This document shows, in pieces, positions 1-9,065 of a stretch of DNA of 64,000 nt. Origin of the DNA: Pacificispira sp040217575. GTDB lineage: Bacteria; Pseudomonadota; Alphaproteobacteria; UBA8366; Aestuariispiraceae. Under the pieces are notes generated by a model. That model worked only from the letters and a program-made list of their open reading frames with translations, was not told the DNA's origin and made no database searches. The DNA is taken from positions 186,001 to 250,000 of the forward strand of contig JAVJPW010000006.1 in the NCBI GenBank assembly GCA_040217575.1, in the 5' to 3' direction. Every line of letters begins with the position of its first letter. Position 1 is the stretch's first letter. The position numbers and the translations under genes are program-made.

Positions 1-528
1 CCCAACACACTGGGGCTGCTGGGAAGCTGGCTGGTGCTGGGCGGTCTTTTCTGCGTCACCATCCTGGTCGGATTTCACCGCGCCGGGAAAGGGGACTGGG
101 GCCGGGACCATTGGGCCGTCAGCGATTGGCAGCAAGGGGTGCGCCTTCTGGTTCTTTCGCTGTTGCCGATCTCTCTCGCCTATCATGCGACGCACTATTT
201 GACGGTCCTTCTGGTGGATATCCAATGGACAGCGGTGTCGCTGGGCGACCCGCTGGGCTGGGGGGCGAACATCGGGGGCTTGTCGGACCTTCATGTCACC
301 GCATCTTTCCTGAATACCCATCATGGTGTGGCGGCGATTTGGGCGGCGCAGGTCGCGATCATCGTCCTGGGGCATATGCTGGCGACGGCCATCGCGCATG
401 CCCAGGCACACCGGATTTTTGCGGATGACGGGCGGGCTGCGACCATTGCGCTGATGCCCATCGGATTGTTTATGGTGTTTTATACGATGCTGGGGCTTTG
501 GCTTTTATCTTCCCCGACTGCGGGGTAG
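1..528 (+). CDS. Integral membrane protein, C-terminal part (5' truncated by window edge)
   Basis: The frame is open from the first base to a TAG at 526-528, giving 175 visible residues; the true start lies outside the window. At least four hydrophobic segments are visible (around residues 10-25, 48-65, 110-130 and 145-165). Between them sits a polar loop rich in aromatic residues and His, including the motifs YHATHYLT and LGHMLATAIAHAQAH, whose paired histidines could bind metal or heme. It resembles multi-pass proteins sometimes annotated as fenitrothion hydrolase-like, but I cannot confirm that and assign no activity. The next gene starts about 60 bases downstream on the same strand, so it may be cotranscribed with the ABC importer. 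Confidence 0.6.
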   Translation, partial: PNTLGLLGSWLVLGGLFCVTILVGFHRAGKGDWGRDHWAVSDWQQGVRLLVLSLLPISLAYHATHYLTVLLVDIQWTAVSLGDPLGWGANIGGLSDLHVTASFLNTHHGVAAIWAAQVAIIVLGHMLATAIAHAQAHRIFADDGRAATIALMPIGLFMVFYTMLGLWLLSSPTAG

Positions 529-591
529 GACAGCAGCGTTTGGCGAGGTCGCCCGACCGGGGCGATGAACTGGGGAACGAAGGAAGACGAG

Positions 592-1887
592 ATGACCAAA
601 ACGGCGAATATCCTTAAGCCGACACGCCGTCAGACACTGAAGACACTGGGCGCGGGGGGGCTTGCGGCCGCCGCGCTGCCGCTCGCCGGACGCTTCAACC
701 AGGCGCATAGTTCGGAACCGATCCGCATCGGGTTCCAGGCGCACCGGACCGGCATCGGTGCGGCCTACGGGCGCTGGTACGAACGAACGACCATGGCCGC
801 CGCGCAATGGATCAACGACAATGGCGGCATCAATGGCCGACCCGTCGAAATCGTCACCGAAGATGACGGCACCGACCCGCGCCGCGGGGCGGAAGTTGTC
901 GAGAAATTCGCCATTCAGCATGAAACGGATGTCGCCTATGGCACGCTGTTCAGTCATGTCGTGATCGGGTCCGCCCCGCGTGCGGGGGAATTGAAGATTC
1001 CCTATTTCGTCGTCAGCGAAGGGCATCATGTCGCAAGCGGCATGCTGAACCGGTATGTCATTCAGCCCGGCATCACCGACGTGAAAAGCCAGGTCATTTC
1101 CATGGCGCCGTGGGTGTCCGAAAATCTTGGTAAGAAGGTCACGATGATCTTCCCCGACTTTGCGTTCGGTCATGACCATCGCGACAATTTCACCGAAGCA
1201 ATGGCCGCACAGGGCGGGGAAGTGATCGAACAGATCGCAATCCCGCCGACGGAAACCAGCTTCTTCCGTTATTTCCCGCGCATCCCGTCGGAGACGGAGG
1301 TCCTGTATCATGTCATGGTCGGGCCGGGCGTTCTGACTTTCGTCAAGGAAATGGGCGAGTTCTACGGCAGTGACCGGCCGGAGGTTTTCGGTTTCATCGA
1401 CAGCCTGGAAGCCGTCGACCTTGCAAATCCGGGGTTGGAGGCGCTGGAAGGCACCTATTTCTGGGAAGCAATGCCGCGGTACGCACAGAATGACGGATTG
1501 ACGCCGTTCGACGCCTTCTATCGCGAAAAGGTCGGCGTCGACCCGAACGGCGCGAGCCTGAGCGATCCGGAGGATATTTCCACCTATTCCCATATGTTCG
1601 GCTGCTGGGAGACCCTGAGCATTATCAAGCAGGGCATGGAAGCCGCCGACTATCAGGGCAAGGATGATCGGGCGGCACTGATCGAAGCGGTCGAAAGTTT
1701 CACCGAATTCCCGGAAAGCGAGGCGCATCCACAAGGGCCCAAGACGTTCGACGGCCGCACGCACCAGGCGTTCGGCATCCAGAACATCAGCAAGGTCACG
1801 GATGGGCGTCTGTCGGTCGTCCATCGCACGGCGATCGAAGACGGGTTCTACGAACCGGAGACGGATTATACCCAGATGTCCTTCTAG
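592..1887 (+). CDS. Branched-chain/amide-type ABC transporter substrate-binding protein, Tat-exported
   Basis: Periplasmic binding protein of the type 1 fold (LivK/UrtA/AmiC class), 431 residues. The N-terminus has TRRQTLK followed by a hydrophobic Ala/Gly/Leu stretch, a twin-arginine signal. The mature part begins near SSEPIRIGFQAHRTG and contains the usual ligand-binding core with DDGTDPRRGAEVVEKF. ATG 592 was chosen over ATG 565 because AAGGAAG lies about 5 bases upstream of it and because it puts the RR motif close to the N-terminus. It is the first gene of a complete Liv-type operon. The ligand (amino acid, urea or short amide) cannot be told from sequence. Confidence 0.88.
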   Translation: MTKTANILKPTRRQTLKTLGAGGLAAAALPLAGRFNQAHSSEPIRIGFQAHRTGIGAAYGRWYERTTMAAAQWINDNGGINGRPVEIVTEDDGTDPRRGAEVVEKFAIQHETDVAYGTLFSHVVIGSAPRAGELKIPYFVVSEGHHVASGMLNRYVIQPGITDVKSQVISMAPWVSENLGKKVTMIFPDFAFGHDHRDNFTEAMAAQGGEVIEQIAIPPTETSFFRYFPRIPSETEVLYHVMVGPGVLTFVKEMGEFYGSDRPEVFGFIDSLEAVDLANPGLEALEGTYFWEAMPRYAQNDGLTPFDAFYREKVGVDPNGASLSDPEDISTYSHMFGCWETLSIIKQGMEAADYQGKDDRAALIEAVESFTEFPESEAHPQGPKTFDGRTHQAFGIQNISKVTDGRLSVVHRTAIEDGFYEPETDYTQMSF

Positions 1888-1933
1888 GGTCCGGCTGCTC
1901 GCGCTGTCGGGTGCGACGGGGTAGGCTCGCGCC

Positions 1934-2815
1934 ATGGACTTCGGACCGATTCTCTTTCTGGCGACACTGGAAGGGGCGCTTCAGGCATCAATCCTGGCGC
2001 TGACGGCGGTCGGTCTTTCCCTGGTCTTCGGCGTAATGCGCATCGTCAACGTGGCGCATGGCGAATTCTACATGCTGGGCGCGGTTTTGGCGTGGTGGTC
2101 GGCGAATCTGATCGACGGGTCTCCGGCGCTGGGTTTTCTGGTCGCGCTGGTGTTGAGCCCCATCCTGGTCGGGGCCATTGCCCTGATCGCCGACCGTGCG
2201 ATCCTGAGCCGGCTTGAATACCGTCCCCAGGCGACGATCGTCGCGACGATCGGCCTGCTTTATATCCTGCAGCAATCGGTCCTCAGCCTGTATGGGCCCG
2301 ACGCCCGACCGGTCGTCGCCCCGTTCGATTTCCGCGTTCAGTTTCCGTGGTTCGGGTATTCCGGCTATCGGTTGATGGTGATCGTGGCATCCGCGGCCAT
2401 TCTGGCCACGCTTTGGGCGGTGATGAACCGGTCGCGTTACGGGTTGATCATGCGGGCAACGCAGTTCGACCGTGAAACCGCGCGTGCATTCGGGGTTCCG
2501 GTGGGCCGGGTCTTTGCCGCGGTCTTTGCCGTCGGCGCCATGCTGGCGGCCCTGGCGGCGGTGCTGATCGTGCCGGTTCAACAGGCCTATTATCTGATGG
2601 GGCTGGACCCGCTGCTTCTGTCTTTCGTGGTCGTGATCCTGGGCGGGCTGGGCAGTCTGAAGGGAACGGTCATCGCGGCCATCCTGATCGGCATGGCGGA
2701 CGGTATGGCATCCGTCTTTTTCGAACCGACCCTGGGGAAGATTCTGGCAACCGTCTTTGTTGCGCTGGTGCTGATCTATAAACCCACCGGCCTGTTCGGG
2801 GAGGAGGAGGCATGA
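1934..2815 (+). CDS. LivH-type ABC transporter permease
   Basis: Inner-membrane permease of 293 residues with about eight hydrophobic segments. It carries the family signature near the N-terminus (GLSLVFGVMRIVNVAHGEFYMLGA) and the loop RATQFDRETARAFGVPVGRV that contacts the ATPases. The C-terminal part has the conserved VVILGGLGSLKGT motif. It overlaps the next permease gene by four bases, indicating translational coupling. It should form the heterodimeric channel with the LivM-type subunit for the ligand captured by the upstream binding protein. Confidence 0.92.
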   Translation: MDFGPILFLATLEGALQASILALTAVGLSLVFGVMRIVNVAHGEFYMLGAVLAWWSANLIDGSPALGFLVALVLSPILVGAIALIADRAILSRLEYRPQATIVATIGLLYILQQSVLSLYGPDARPVVAPFDFRVQFPWFGYSGYRLMVIVASAAILATLWAVMNRSRYGLIMRATQFDRETARAFGVPVGRVFAAVFAVGAMLAALAAVLIVPVQQAYYLMGLDPLLLSFVVVILGGLGSLKGTVIAAILIGMADGMASVFFEPTLGKILATVFVALVLIYKPTGLFGEEEA

Positions 2816-3759
2816 GCCGGTCCCTCATCCTACATCTTTCGGTTCTGGTCCTGCTGCTGGCCCTGCATTGGCTGCTGCCGGCCTATCACCACGCATCGCT
2901 TGCCCGGATCATGGTGCTGGCGGTGTTCGCCATGGGCTACAACATCCTGTTCGGCTATACAGGTCTGTTGAGCCTGGGGCATGCGATGTTCTTCGCGGCC
3001 GGACTTTATGGCGCGGGCATGTCTATGGCGCTGATGGACCTGACTGCCATTCCGGGGTTCCTGGCGGGTCTGTGTTTTGCGCTCCTGCTTTCGCTTGCGG
3101 TGGGGGCGCTGGCGCTTCGCACAGCGGGCGTTTCTTTCATGATCGTAACCCTGATGCTGTCGCAGGCCGCGCATCTACTGGTCCTGTATCTGGGGCAATG
3201 GACGCGCGGCGACGAAGGGTTCGTGATCGACGGTGCGCTTAGGGCCGTCAATCTGCCCTGGGCGGAAATCGACCTGACCGGGCAGGATGCGCGCTATCTG
3301 GCGGCCCTTGGACTGTTTGCGCTGACGCTTCTTGCGAAACTTTGGCTTGTCGGCGGACGCACCGGACAGGTCCTGACCGCTATCCGCGAGAATGAGGCCC
3401 GTGCCGTCATGCTGGGCTATGACGCCTATCGCTACAAACTTTGGGCGATGGCGCTATCAGGGGCGTTTGCCGGTGCCGCCGGGGCCGCTTACGCAATTCT
3501 GTTCGGGTCGGTGGGGGCAAGTTTCGCGTCCATCCAGTATTCGATCCTGCCGCTGCTTTATGTGCTTCTGGGCGGGGCGGGGACGGTGCTGGGACCGTTC
3601 CTGGGGACACTTGCGATGTTCTATCTGATCGACATCGCAAGCGGCCTGACCGGTGCGTATCTGCTGTTCGTCGGGATCGCACTGATTGTTCTGGTCCTGG
3701 CCGCACCGAAGGGCCTGTTGGGAAGCCTGCGCGAACGCGCGGCACCGTGGCTGCCATGA
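2812..3759 (+). CDS. LivM-type ABC transporter permease
   Basis: Second permease of the importer, 315 residues, strongly hydrophobic. Family motifs are GYTGLLSLGHAMFFAAG in the first third, the cytoplasmic loop AIRENEARAVMLGYDAYRYK (EAA-like), and VLLGGAGTVLGPFLG near the C-terminus. A strong GAGGAGGAGG ribosome-binding site directly precedes ATG 2812 inside the end of the upstream gene. The stop overlaps the ATG of the first ATPase gene (ATGA), so all the transport genes are probably translated from one message. Confidence 0.92.
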   Translation: MSRSLILHLSVLVLLLALHWLLPAYHHASLARIMVLAVFAMGYNILFGYTGLLSLGHAMFFAAGLYGAGMSMALMDLTAIPGFLAGLCFALLLSLAVGALALRTAGVSFMIVTLMLSQAAHLLVLYLGQWTRGDEGFVIDGALRAVNLPWAEIDLTGQDARYLAALGLFALTLLAKLWLVGGRTGQVLTAIRENEARAVMLGYDAYRYKLWAMALSGAFAGAAGAAYAILFGSVGASFASIQYSILPLLYVLLGGAGTVLGPFLGTLAMFYLIDIASGLTGAYLLFVGIALIVLVLAAPKGLLGSLRERAAPWLP

Positions 3760-4475
3760 AAGCGTTGCTTCAAGTCACCGGCCTGTCGAAACGGTACGGC
3801 GGCGTCATCGCGCTGGACGGTGTCGATCTGTCGATCGGCGACGGGGGCGTTCATGCGGTTATCGGGCCCAACGGCGCGGGGAAATCGACGCTGGTGAACC
3901 TGATCTGTGGGCGGCAGAAGCCGGATCGCGGGTCGATCCGGTTTCAGGGAGCGGACATCACAAACTGGCAGCCCCATCGCCGCATCCGGCAGGGCATCGG
4001 ATACACGTTCCAGATTACCAGTATTTTCGGGGCCTTTACCTGCCGACGGAATATCGAAATCGCGGCCGGGCACGGCCCGCAGGTGTCCACCCGCGTGGAC
4101 CAGGTGCTGCGGGATCTGGGGCTGGACGGCCTTGCCGAGGTCCAGGCGGACACGCTGGCATACGGACATCAGCGGCTTCTGGAAATCGGAATGGGACTGG
4201 TCCAGTCGCCGCGCCTTTTAATTCTGGATGAACCGACACAGGGGCTGTCGGACGCGGAAATCGCCATTTTCAACGATCTGGTCCGGCGGGTGGCCGCGGA
4301 TCGGACGGTGCTTTTGATCGAACACAACATGGCGGTTGTCATGGCACTGGCAAGCCGGATCACGGTCCTGAACGACGGGCGTCTGTTGGCGGACGGGGCG
4401 CCCGGCGCCATCCGCGCGGACGAACGGGTCCAGCGGGCCTATCTGGGGACGGGAATACGCAATGCTGGTACTTGA
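3756..4475 (+). CDS. LivG-type ABC transporter ATP-binding protein
   Basis: Cytoplasmic ATPase of 239 residues. Walker A is GPNGAGKST (near residues 34-42), and Walker B is LLILDEPTQGLS. The region before Walker B reads LAYGHQRLLEIGMGL, the LivG variant of the ABC signature. The switch His is in LLIEHNM. Start ATG 3756 overlaps the LivM-type stop; a longer open frame upstream is only shadow reading. LivG proteins usually carry a C-terminal extension after the ATPase core, and it is short here. It pairs with the LivF-type subunit encoded by the next gene. Confidence 0.92.
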   Translation: MKALLQVTGLSKRYGGVIALDGVDLSIGDGGVHAVIGPNGAGKSTLVNLICGRQKPDRGSIRFQGADITNWQPHRRIRQGIGYTFQITSIFGAFTCRRNIEIAAGHGPQVSTRVDQVLRDLGLDGLAEVQADTLAYGHQRLLEIGMGLVQSPRLLILDEPTQGLSDAEIAIFNDLVRRVAADRTVLLIEHNMAVVMALASRITVLNDGRLLADGAPGAIRADERVQRAYLGTGIRNAGT

Positions 4476-5160
4476 CGGGGTAAACGCCGGATACGGGAAC
4501 GTATCGGTCCTGCGCGGGGTCGGCCTGACCCTTTCCCGGGGGCAGGTGCTGTGTCTGCTTGGCCGGAACGGTGCCGGGAAAACGACCACCCTTAAGGCCA
4601 TACTGGGGCTGTTGCGGGTGACCAAGGGGACGATCCGGTACAGGGATGTCGACCTGACCGCCCTTCCGGCAGAGGCGATCGCCCGGCACGGTATCGGATA
4701 TGTACCGCAGGGCCGCCGTCTGTTCGGCAACCTGAACGTGGCCGAAAATCTGGAAATCGGGCTGATGGTTCGCGACGGCGGTCGGCGGGACCGCGACCGG
4801 ATTCTGGATTACTTTCCGGTTCTGAAGGAACGGCTTGGTCAGCGCGCATCCCTGTTGAGCGGCGGTGAACAGCAGATGCTGGCGATGGCGCGTGCCTTGT
4901 GCACCGGCCCGTCGCTGCTGTTGATGGATGAGCCGACCGAAGGTCTGCAGCCAAGCGTCATTTCCAAGATCCGGGGCGTGATCCGAAGCCTGGCACAGGA
5001 CGGCGTGTCCGTCCTGCTGGTCGAACAGCGGGTCGATGCGGTCCTTCCCGTGGCGGACCGCGTGATGTTTCTGGAAAACGGCCAAAGCCGCCGGACCGTC
5101 GATGTCCAGGAATTGAAGGCTGACCCGGACCTGCTGCACCGCTATGTCGGAGTTTCCTAG
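4462..5160 (+). CDS. LivF-type ABC transporter ATP-binding protein
   Basis: Second ATPase of the importer, 232 residues, the usual LivF length. Walker A is LGRNGAGKTTT, the signature is LLSGGEQQMLAMARAL, Walker B is LLLMDEPTEGLQP, and the switch His region is replaced by VLLVEQRVD, as is typical for LivF. The family motif IGYVPQGRRLFGNLNVAEN is present. It overlaps the LivG-type gene by 14 bases and is the last gene of the operon; the convergent gene on the minus strand ends 12 bases away. Confidence 0.92.
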   Translation: MLVLDGVNAGYGNVSVLRGVGLTLSRGQVLCLLGRNGAGKTTTLKAILGLLRVTKGTIRYRDVDLTALPAEAIARHGIGYVPQGRRLFGNLNVAENLEIGLMVRDGGRRDRDRILDYFPVLKERLGQRASLLSGGEQQMLAMARALCTGPSLLLMDEPTEGLQPSVISKIRGVIRSLAQDGVSVLLVEQRVDAVLPVADRVMFLENGQSRRTVDVQELKADPDLLHRYVGVS

Positions 5161-5172
5161 AACCGGCGCATC

Positions 5173-5610
5173 CTAATTGTCCAGCATGTAGACCCGGCAT
5201 TCGGATGTTCCGTCCCGATAGAAAAGGTAATTCGCGTCGCCATCGCGAAGGCCCGTCGGGTCATGCAGGTTCAGCCCCGCCCCGCTGGCGAAGCCGTACC
5301 GCTGTGGCCGCCGCCCTTCGGAAGCAACGATCGTATAGTATTTTCCCTGACGCTGCTGATTGAACACCAACCGCGAGCAGGCTTCGGAAAGGTCGACCGA
5401 AAGGCTTTGGTCCACATCTTCCTGGCTGACATCCAGGCGGATCCTGGACCCGTCCGTGCGGGTTCTGACGGACCCGTGCGGTTCGGGTACGATCACGTCG
5501 GGGATACGCCGGAAGACCTCTTGCGCGTCTGCCGGAACGGGGATGGCCGCCACTGCGGCAAGAAGGAATGCGATTGCCACGGCACCGGCCGAATGCCCGC
5601 TGACGTTCAT
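5173..5610 (-). CDS. Small exported protein of unknown function
   Basis: Predicted 145-residue protein. Start ATG 5610 overlaps the stop of the upstream ferredoxin gene by four bases. The N-terminus MNVSGHSAGAVAIAFLLAAV followed by ADAQE reads as a Sec signal peptide cleaved near residue 30. The mature part is polar, with a repeated acidic/aromatic pattern and two cysteines, one in SEACSRLVF and one near the end in TSECRVYML, that could form a disulfide in the periplasm. I do not recognise a family. Coupling to a thioredoxin-like ferredoxin is the only functional hint. Confidence 0.72.
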   Translation of the reverse strand: MNVSGHSAGAVAIAFLLAAVAAIPVPADAQEVFRRIPDVIVPEPHGSVRTRTDGSRIRLDVSQEDVDQSLSVDLSEACSRLVFNQQRQGKYYTIVASEGRRPQRYGFASGAGLNLHDPTGLRDGDANYLFYRDGTSECRVYMLDN

Positions 5611-5975
5611 TCCGCCGCCTTTTCGCCCGGGGTCGCGCCCAGGGTTTCGCCGGGGAACTGGCGTTCCAGTTCCTCGTATTCTTCGTTCAGAAGCCCTTCG
5701 GCAATCCGGGCCGCATCCTGCGGTGACGCCCCCTGAAGGTAGGGGCCGCCGGGCAGCAGCTTGAGCGTCGGACCGATATGGCATTTCCCCAGGCAATGCA
5801 CCGTCTCCAGAGAGATGAAACCGCCACGCTTTTCGATTTCCTGCCGCAAAAGTCGGGCCAGATCCTTCGATCCCCGCGCCCCACAGGACGGCAACAGGTC
5901 GCCGGCCCGGAAATTCGTACACAGACGGAGCCTTGTATATCGGCGTCCGTCGGCATTTTCGGTCACATCAGCCAT
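5607..5975 (-). CDS. Thioredoxin-like [2Fe-2S] ferredoxin domain protein
   Basis: 122 residues. Cysteine spacing is C-x11-C in LCTNFRAGDLLPSCGARGS, then a CxxxC in HCLGKCHIGP about 45 residues later, the cluster ligand pattern of thioredoxin-fold [2Fe-2S] ferredoxins (NuoE C-terminal domain, Aquifex Fd4). The family often serves as an electron carrier or as a stand-alone relative of NuoE. The C-terminus is acidic and variable. It is translationally coupled to the exported protein gene downstream on the minus strand. Partner unknown. Confidence 0.85.
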   Translation of the reverse strand: MADVTENADGRRYTRLRLCTNFRAGDLLPSCGARGSKDLARLLRQEIEKRGGFISLETVHCLGKCHIGPTLKLLPGGPYLQGASPQDAARIAEGLLNEEYEELERQFPGETLGATPGEKAAE

Positions 5976-6109
5976 TGCAAAAACGCTGCACCTAAATAGA
6001 TACCTTCGTTCACGATCGCTTGTCCGGGCGGTCTATTGCGCCGGCACGCTTTGCGAACCATGTTGGTTACCAGGTTCGGTATACCCAGCATATAGGAGTT
6101 TTCCAGGGA

Positions 6110-7480
6110 ATGAGCGAGTATGACTATGATTTATTCGTGATCGGCGCCGGGTCCGGCGGCGTTCGGGCGGCCCGCATGTCCGCGGGGCTGGGTGCGCGCG
6201 TGGCGATTGCCGAGGACAAATACCTTGGCGGAACCTGTGTGAATGTCGGTTGTGTGCCCAAGAAGCTGATGGTTTATGCGTCCCATTTTCGTGAGGATTT
6301 TGAGGACGCGGTCGGTTTCGGCTGGACCGTGGGACCGAGAAGCTTCAGCTGGGCCAACCTGATTGCCGCCAAGGACAAGGAAATTTCCCGGCTGAACGGG
6401 ATTTACGAAGGTCTTTTGTCCAACACGGGTGTCGAACTGATCAACGGCCGCGCAACGGTCGCGGGTCCGCATGAAGTAACCGTCGCCGGACGTACGGTCA
6501 CCGCGGAACGCATCCTGATTGCGGTCGGCGGCTGGCCGTCGGTGCCGGATATTCCCGGGCGCGAACATGTCATCACGTCCAACGAGTTCTTCCATCTGGA
6601 AAACATGCCCCAGCGGGTCATCGTCGTCGGAGGCGGCTATATCGCCGTTGAACTGGCGGGAATTTTCAACGGCCTTGGTGCCCAGGTGACGCAACTGTAC
6701 CGCGGGCCGCATTTCCTGCGCGGCTTTGACGATGATGTGCGCAATTTCCTGGCGACGGAAATCCGCAAAAAGGGCATCGACCTGCAGTTCAACACCAACA
6801 TTGCCGAAGTGTCGAAGGGCGCGGACGGCGTGCTTACCGCAACGCTGGAGGACGGCAACAAGCTTGAAGCCGACTGCGTTCTTTATGCGACCGGCCGCGC
6901 GCCGAACACGTCAAACCTTGGTCTGGAAACGGCGGGTGTCGATCTGGCCGCGAATGGGGCAATCGTCGTGGACGATGATTTCCGGACCAGCGTGCCGTCG
7001 ATCTATGCGTTGGGCGATGTCATCGACAGGATCGCCCTGACACCGGTTGCGATCGGGGAAGGCATGGCGTTCGCCTATAACACCTATGCCGGCGAAAACC
7101 GGCGCATGGACTATCGCGATGTTCCGACTGCCGTTTTCAGCCAGCCGCCTATCGGGACGGTCGGTCTGACTGAATCGCAGGCGCGCCAGGAATACGGCGA
7201 TGTCGACGTTTATTGTTCCGAATTCCGTCCGATGAAGCACACGCTGTCGGGCAATGAAGAACGCAGCTTCATGAAGCTGATCGTCGACAAGGCGTCGGAC
7301 AGGGTGGTTGGCCTGCATATGGTCGGGCCCGAAGCCGGTGAGATCACGCAAGGCTTTGGTGTCGCCTTCAAGGCCGGCGCGACCAAGGCCGATTTCGACG
7401 CAACGGTCGGCATTCACCCGACCAGCGCGGAAGAATTCACCACCATGCGCGAACCGGTGGTCGCGGCTGCGGCGGAATGA
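6110..7480 (+). CDS. gor: Glutathione-disulfide reductase
   Basis: FAD- and NADPH-dependent cytoplasmic enzyme that reduces GSSG to GSH, 456 residues, normal for the family. Visible features are the FAD motif VIGAGSGGVRAAR at the N-terminus, the redox disulfide GGTCVNVGCVPKKLM, the NADPH motif VVGGGYIAVELAG, the second FAD motif YALGDVIDRIALTPVA, and the C-terminal catalytic HPTSAEEF. Start ATG 6110 was chosen because it begins MSEYDYDLFVIG, and AGGAG lies at 6094-6098. It is transcribed alone, convergent with radC; the two stops are only a few bases apart. Confidence 0.95.
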   Translation: MSEYDYDLFVIGAGSGGVRAARMSAGLGARVAIAEDKYLGGTCVNVGCVPKKLMVYASHFREDFEDAVGFGWTVGPRSFSWANLIAAKDKEISRLNGIYEGLLSNTGVELINGRATVAGPHEVTVAGRTVTAERILIAVGGWPSVPDIPGREHVITSNEFFHLENMPQRVIVVGGGYIAVELAGIFNGLGAQVTQLYRGPHFLRGFDDDVRNFLATEIRKKGIDLQFNTNIAEVSKGADGVLTATLEDGNKLEADCVLYATGRAPNTSNLGLETAGVDLAANGAIVVDDDFRTSVPSIYALGDVIDRIALTPVAIGEGMAFAYNTYAGENRRMDYRDVPTAVFSQPPIGTVGLTESQARQEYGDVDVYCSEFRPMKHTLSGNEERSFMKLIVDKASDRVVGLHMVGPEAGEITQGFGVAFKAGATKADFDATVGIHPTSAEEFTTMREPVVAAAAE

Positions 7481-7487
7481 TCGGTTT

Positions 7488-8198
7488 CTAGATCAGCCCG
7501 TCCGCGCGCATGCTGGTGTGGTCGGACCTGGCAATAATCAGATGATCATGCAGACGGATGTCGATCTGTGACAGCGCGTCGCGGACGGCGCGCGTCATTT
7601 CGATGTCCGGCGCGGACGGTGTCGGGTCGCCGGACGGATGGTTGTGGACCATGATCAGGGCGCTGGCATCCAGCTCCAGCGCACGTTTGACCACTTCGCG
7701 CGGATAGACCGGCGTATGGTTGACCGTGCCCTTCTGTTGGACTTCGTCTGCGATCAACCGGTTTCGGTTATCCAGGAACAATAGCCGGAACTGTTCCACC
7801 TTTTCCCGGCCCATGGCCGCACGGCAGTAATCCAGAACCTTGTCCCAGGACGACAGGACATGGGCGCCTTCCACGTCGCGGCGCAGGATCCGGATTGCCG
7901 CCTGCTGAACCGTCTTCAGCCCGATGACCGTCGCTTCCCCGACCCCCTTGGTCCGGGACAGTACCTTGGGGTCGGCGGAAATGACCCCGGCAAGGGACCC
8001 ATGCGTATCGATCAGGGCCTTTGCCAGCGGTTTCACGTCCCGGCGCGGAATTGTCTGACAGAGCAGGAGTTCCAGGAGTTCATAATCCTCCATGCTCGCG
8101 CCCAGATCTTTCAGAAAGCGAGTTTTGATTCGCTTCCTATGCTCCAGGTAGTGGGGTTTGACCTGCGTGCCGTCCGGCCCTTTTTGATCCTTGACCAT
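7488..8198 (-). CDS. radC: RadC family protein with JAB/MPN domain
   Basis: 236 residues. The N-terminal helix-hairpin-helix-like part (KGVGEATVIGLKTVQQAA) is followed by a JAMM metalloprotease-type domain with HNHPSGDPTPSAPD, matching HxHx7SxxD, and an upstream Glu. The historical name DNA repair protein RadC is not supported by genetics in E. coli, and the biochemical role remains unclear. It is the last gene of a minus-strand run M48/dsbA-like/sfsA/map/radC, lying 18 bases after map. Confidence 0.93.
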   Translation of the reverse strand: MVKDQKGPDGTQVKPHYLEHRKRIKTRFLKDLGASMEDYELLELLLCQTIPRRDVKPLAKALIDTHGSLAGVISADPKVLSRTKGVGEATVIGLKTVQQAAIRILRRDVEGAHVLSSWDKVLDYCRAAMGREKVEQFRLLFLDNRNRLIADEVQQKGTVNHTPVYPREVVKRALELDASALIMVHNHPSGDPTPSAPDIEMTRAVRDALSQIDIRLHDHLIIARSDHTSMRADGLI

Positions 8199-8216
8199 GA
8201 CGCGCGGCGGGACGGG

Positions 8217-9023
8217 TCAGTTATAGGGCGGGCGGTCCCAGCCCTTGGGGGATTTCGTGAAGATTTCGAACCCGTCGGCGGTCACGCCGATGGAATGTTC
8301 GAACTGGGCTGACAGCGACCGGTCCTTTGTCACGGCCGTCCAGCCGTCGTCCAGCGTCTTTACCGGATATTTGCCGGCATTGATCATCGGTTCGATCGTG
8401 AAGAACATGCCTTCGCGCAATTCGACCCCGGTGTCCGGTTCCCCATAATGCAGGACGCTGGGGTAATCGTGGAAGACACGCCCAAGACCGTGGCCGCAGA
8501 AGTCACGCACGACGGAAAAGCGTTCCCCTTCGGCATAGGACTGGATGATATGGCCGATATCGCCCAGGCGGATACCGGGGCGGACCGCTTCGATCCCCTT
8601 CATCATCGCATCGTAGGTCACGTCGCAAAGACGCTTTGCCTTAACGGGCACCTGATCGCCGACCCAGAACATGCGGCTGGTATCGCCATGCCAGCCGTCG
8701 ACGATGACGGTGACGTCGATGTTGATGATATCGCCGTTGCGCAACTTCTTGCCGTCATCCGGGATACCGTGACAGACCACGTGATTGATGCTGGTACAGA
8801 TCGACTTCGGGAAACCGCGATAGTTCAGCGGGGCCGGAATCGCGCCGTGGCTGGTGATATATTCATGACACAGCCGGTCCAATTCACCGGTCGATACGCC
8901 GGGCGTCACGTGCGGGGTTATGTAGTCCAGCGTCTCTGCAGCAAGATGACCCGCCTTGCGCATCGCTGCGAACTCGTCCGCACCATGAAGTTTGATCCGC
9001 CCAAATTCCGTATCGTAAAGCAT
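8217..9023 (-). CDS. map: Type I methionine aminopeptidase
   Basis: Removes the initiator methionine from nascent proteins. 268 residues from ATG 9023 (a TTG nine bases upstream would add three residues). The dimetal ligands are recognisable: Asp in IINIDVTVIVDGWHGD, His in CGHGLGRVFHDYP, Glu in FTIEPMIN and the final Glu in QFEHSIGVTADG. The substrate-binding region NHVVCHGIPD is present. It lies between sfsA and radC in a conserved alphaproteobacterial order. Confidence 0.95.
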   Translation of the reverse strand: MLYDTEFGRIKLHGADEFAAMRKAGHLAAETLDYITPHVTPGVSTGELDRLCHEYITSHGAIPAPLNYRGFPKSICTSINHVVCHGIPDDGKKLRNGDIINIDVTVIVDGWHGDTSRMFWVGDQVPVKAKRLCDVTYDAMMKGIEAVRPGIRLGDIGHIIQSYAEGERFSVVRDFCGHGLGRVFHDYPSVLHYGEPDTGVELREGMFFTIEPMINAGKYPVKTLDDGWTAVTKDRSLSAQFEHSIGVTADGFEIFTKSPKGWDRPPYN

Positions 9024-9065
9024 GACTGTCAAATCTCTCGTCCTGTGGGGCGCCGCATTCTGCCG

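Noticed and set aside
505..1935. Long minus-strand frame opposite the substrate-binding protein gene
   Set aside because: The plus-strand frame encodes a clear Tat signal and periplasmic binding fold; the antisense translation shows no family.
7478..7495. TGATC...GATCA inverted repeat spanning the gor and radC stops
   Set aside because: Five-base arms without a T tract; likely chance at overlapping stop regions.
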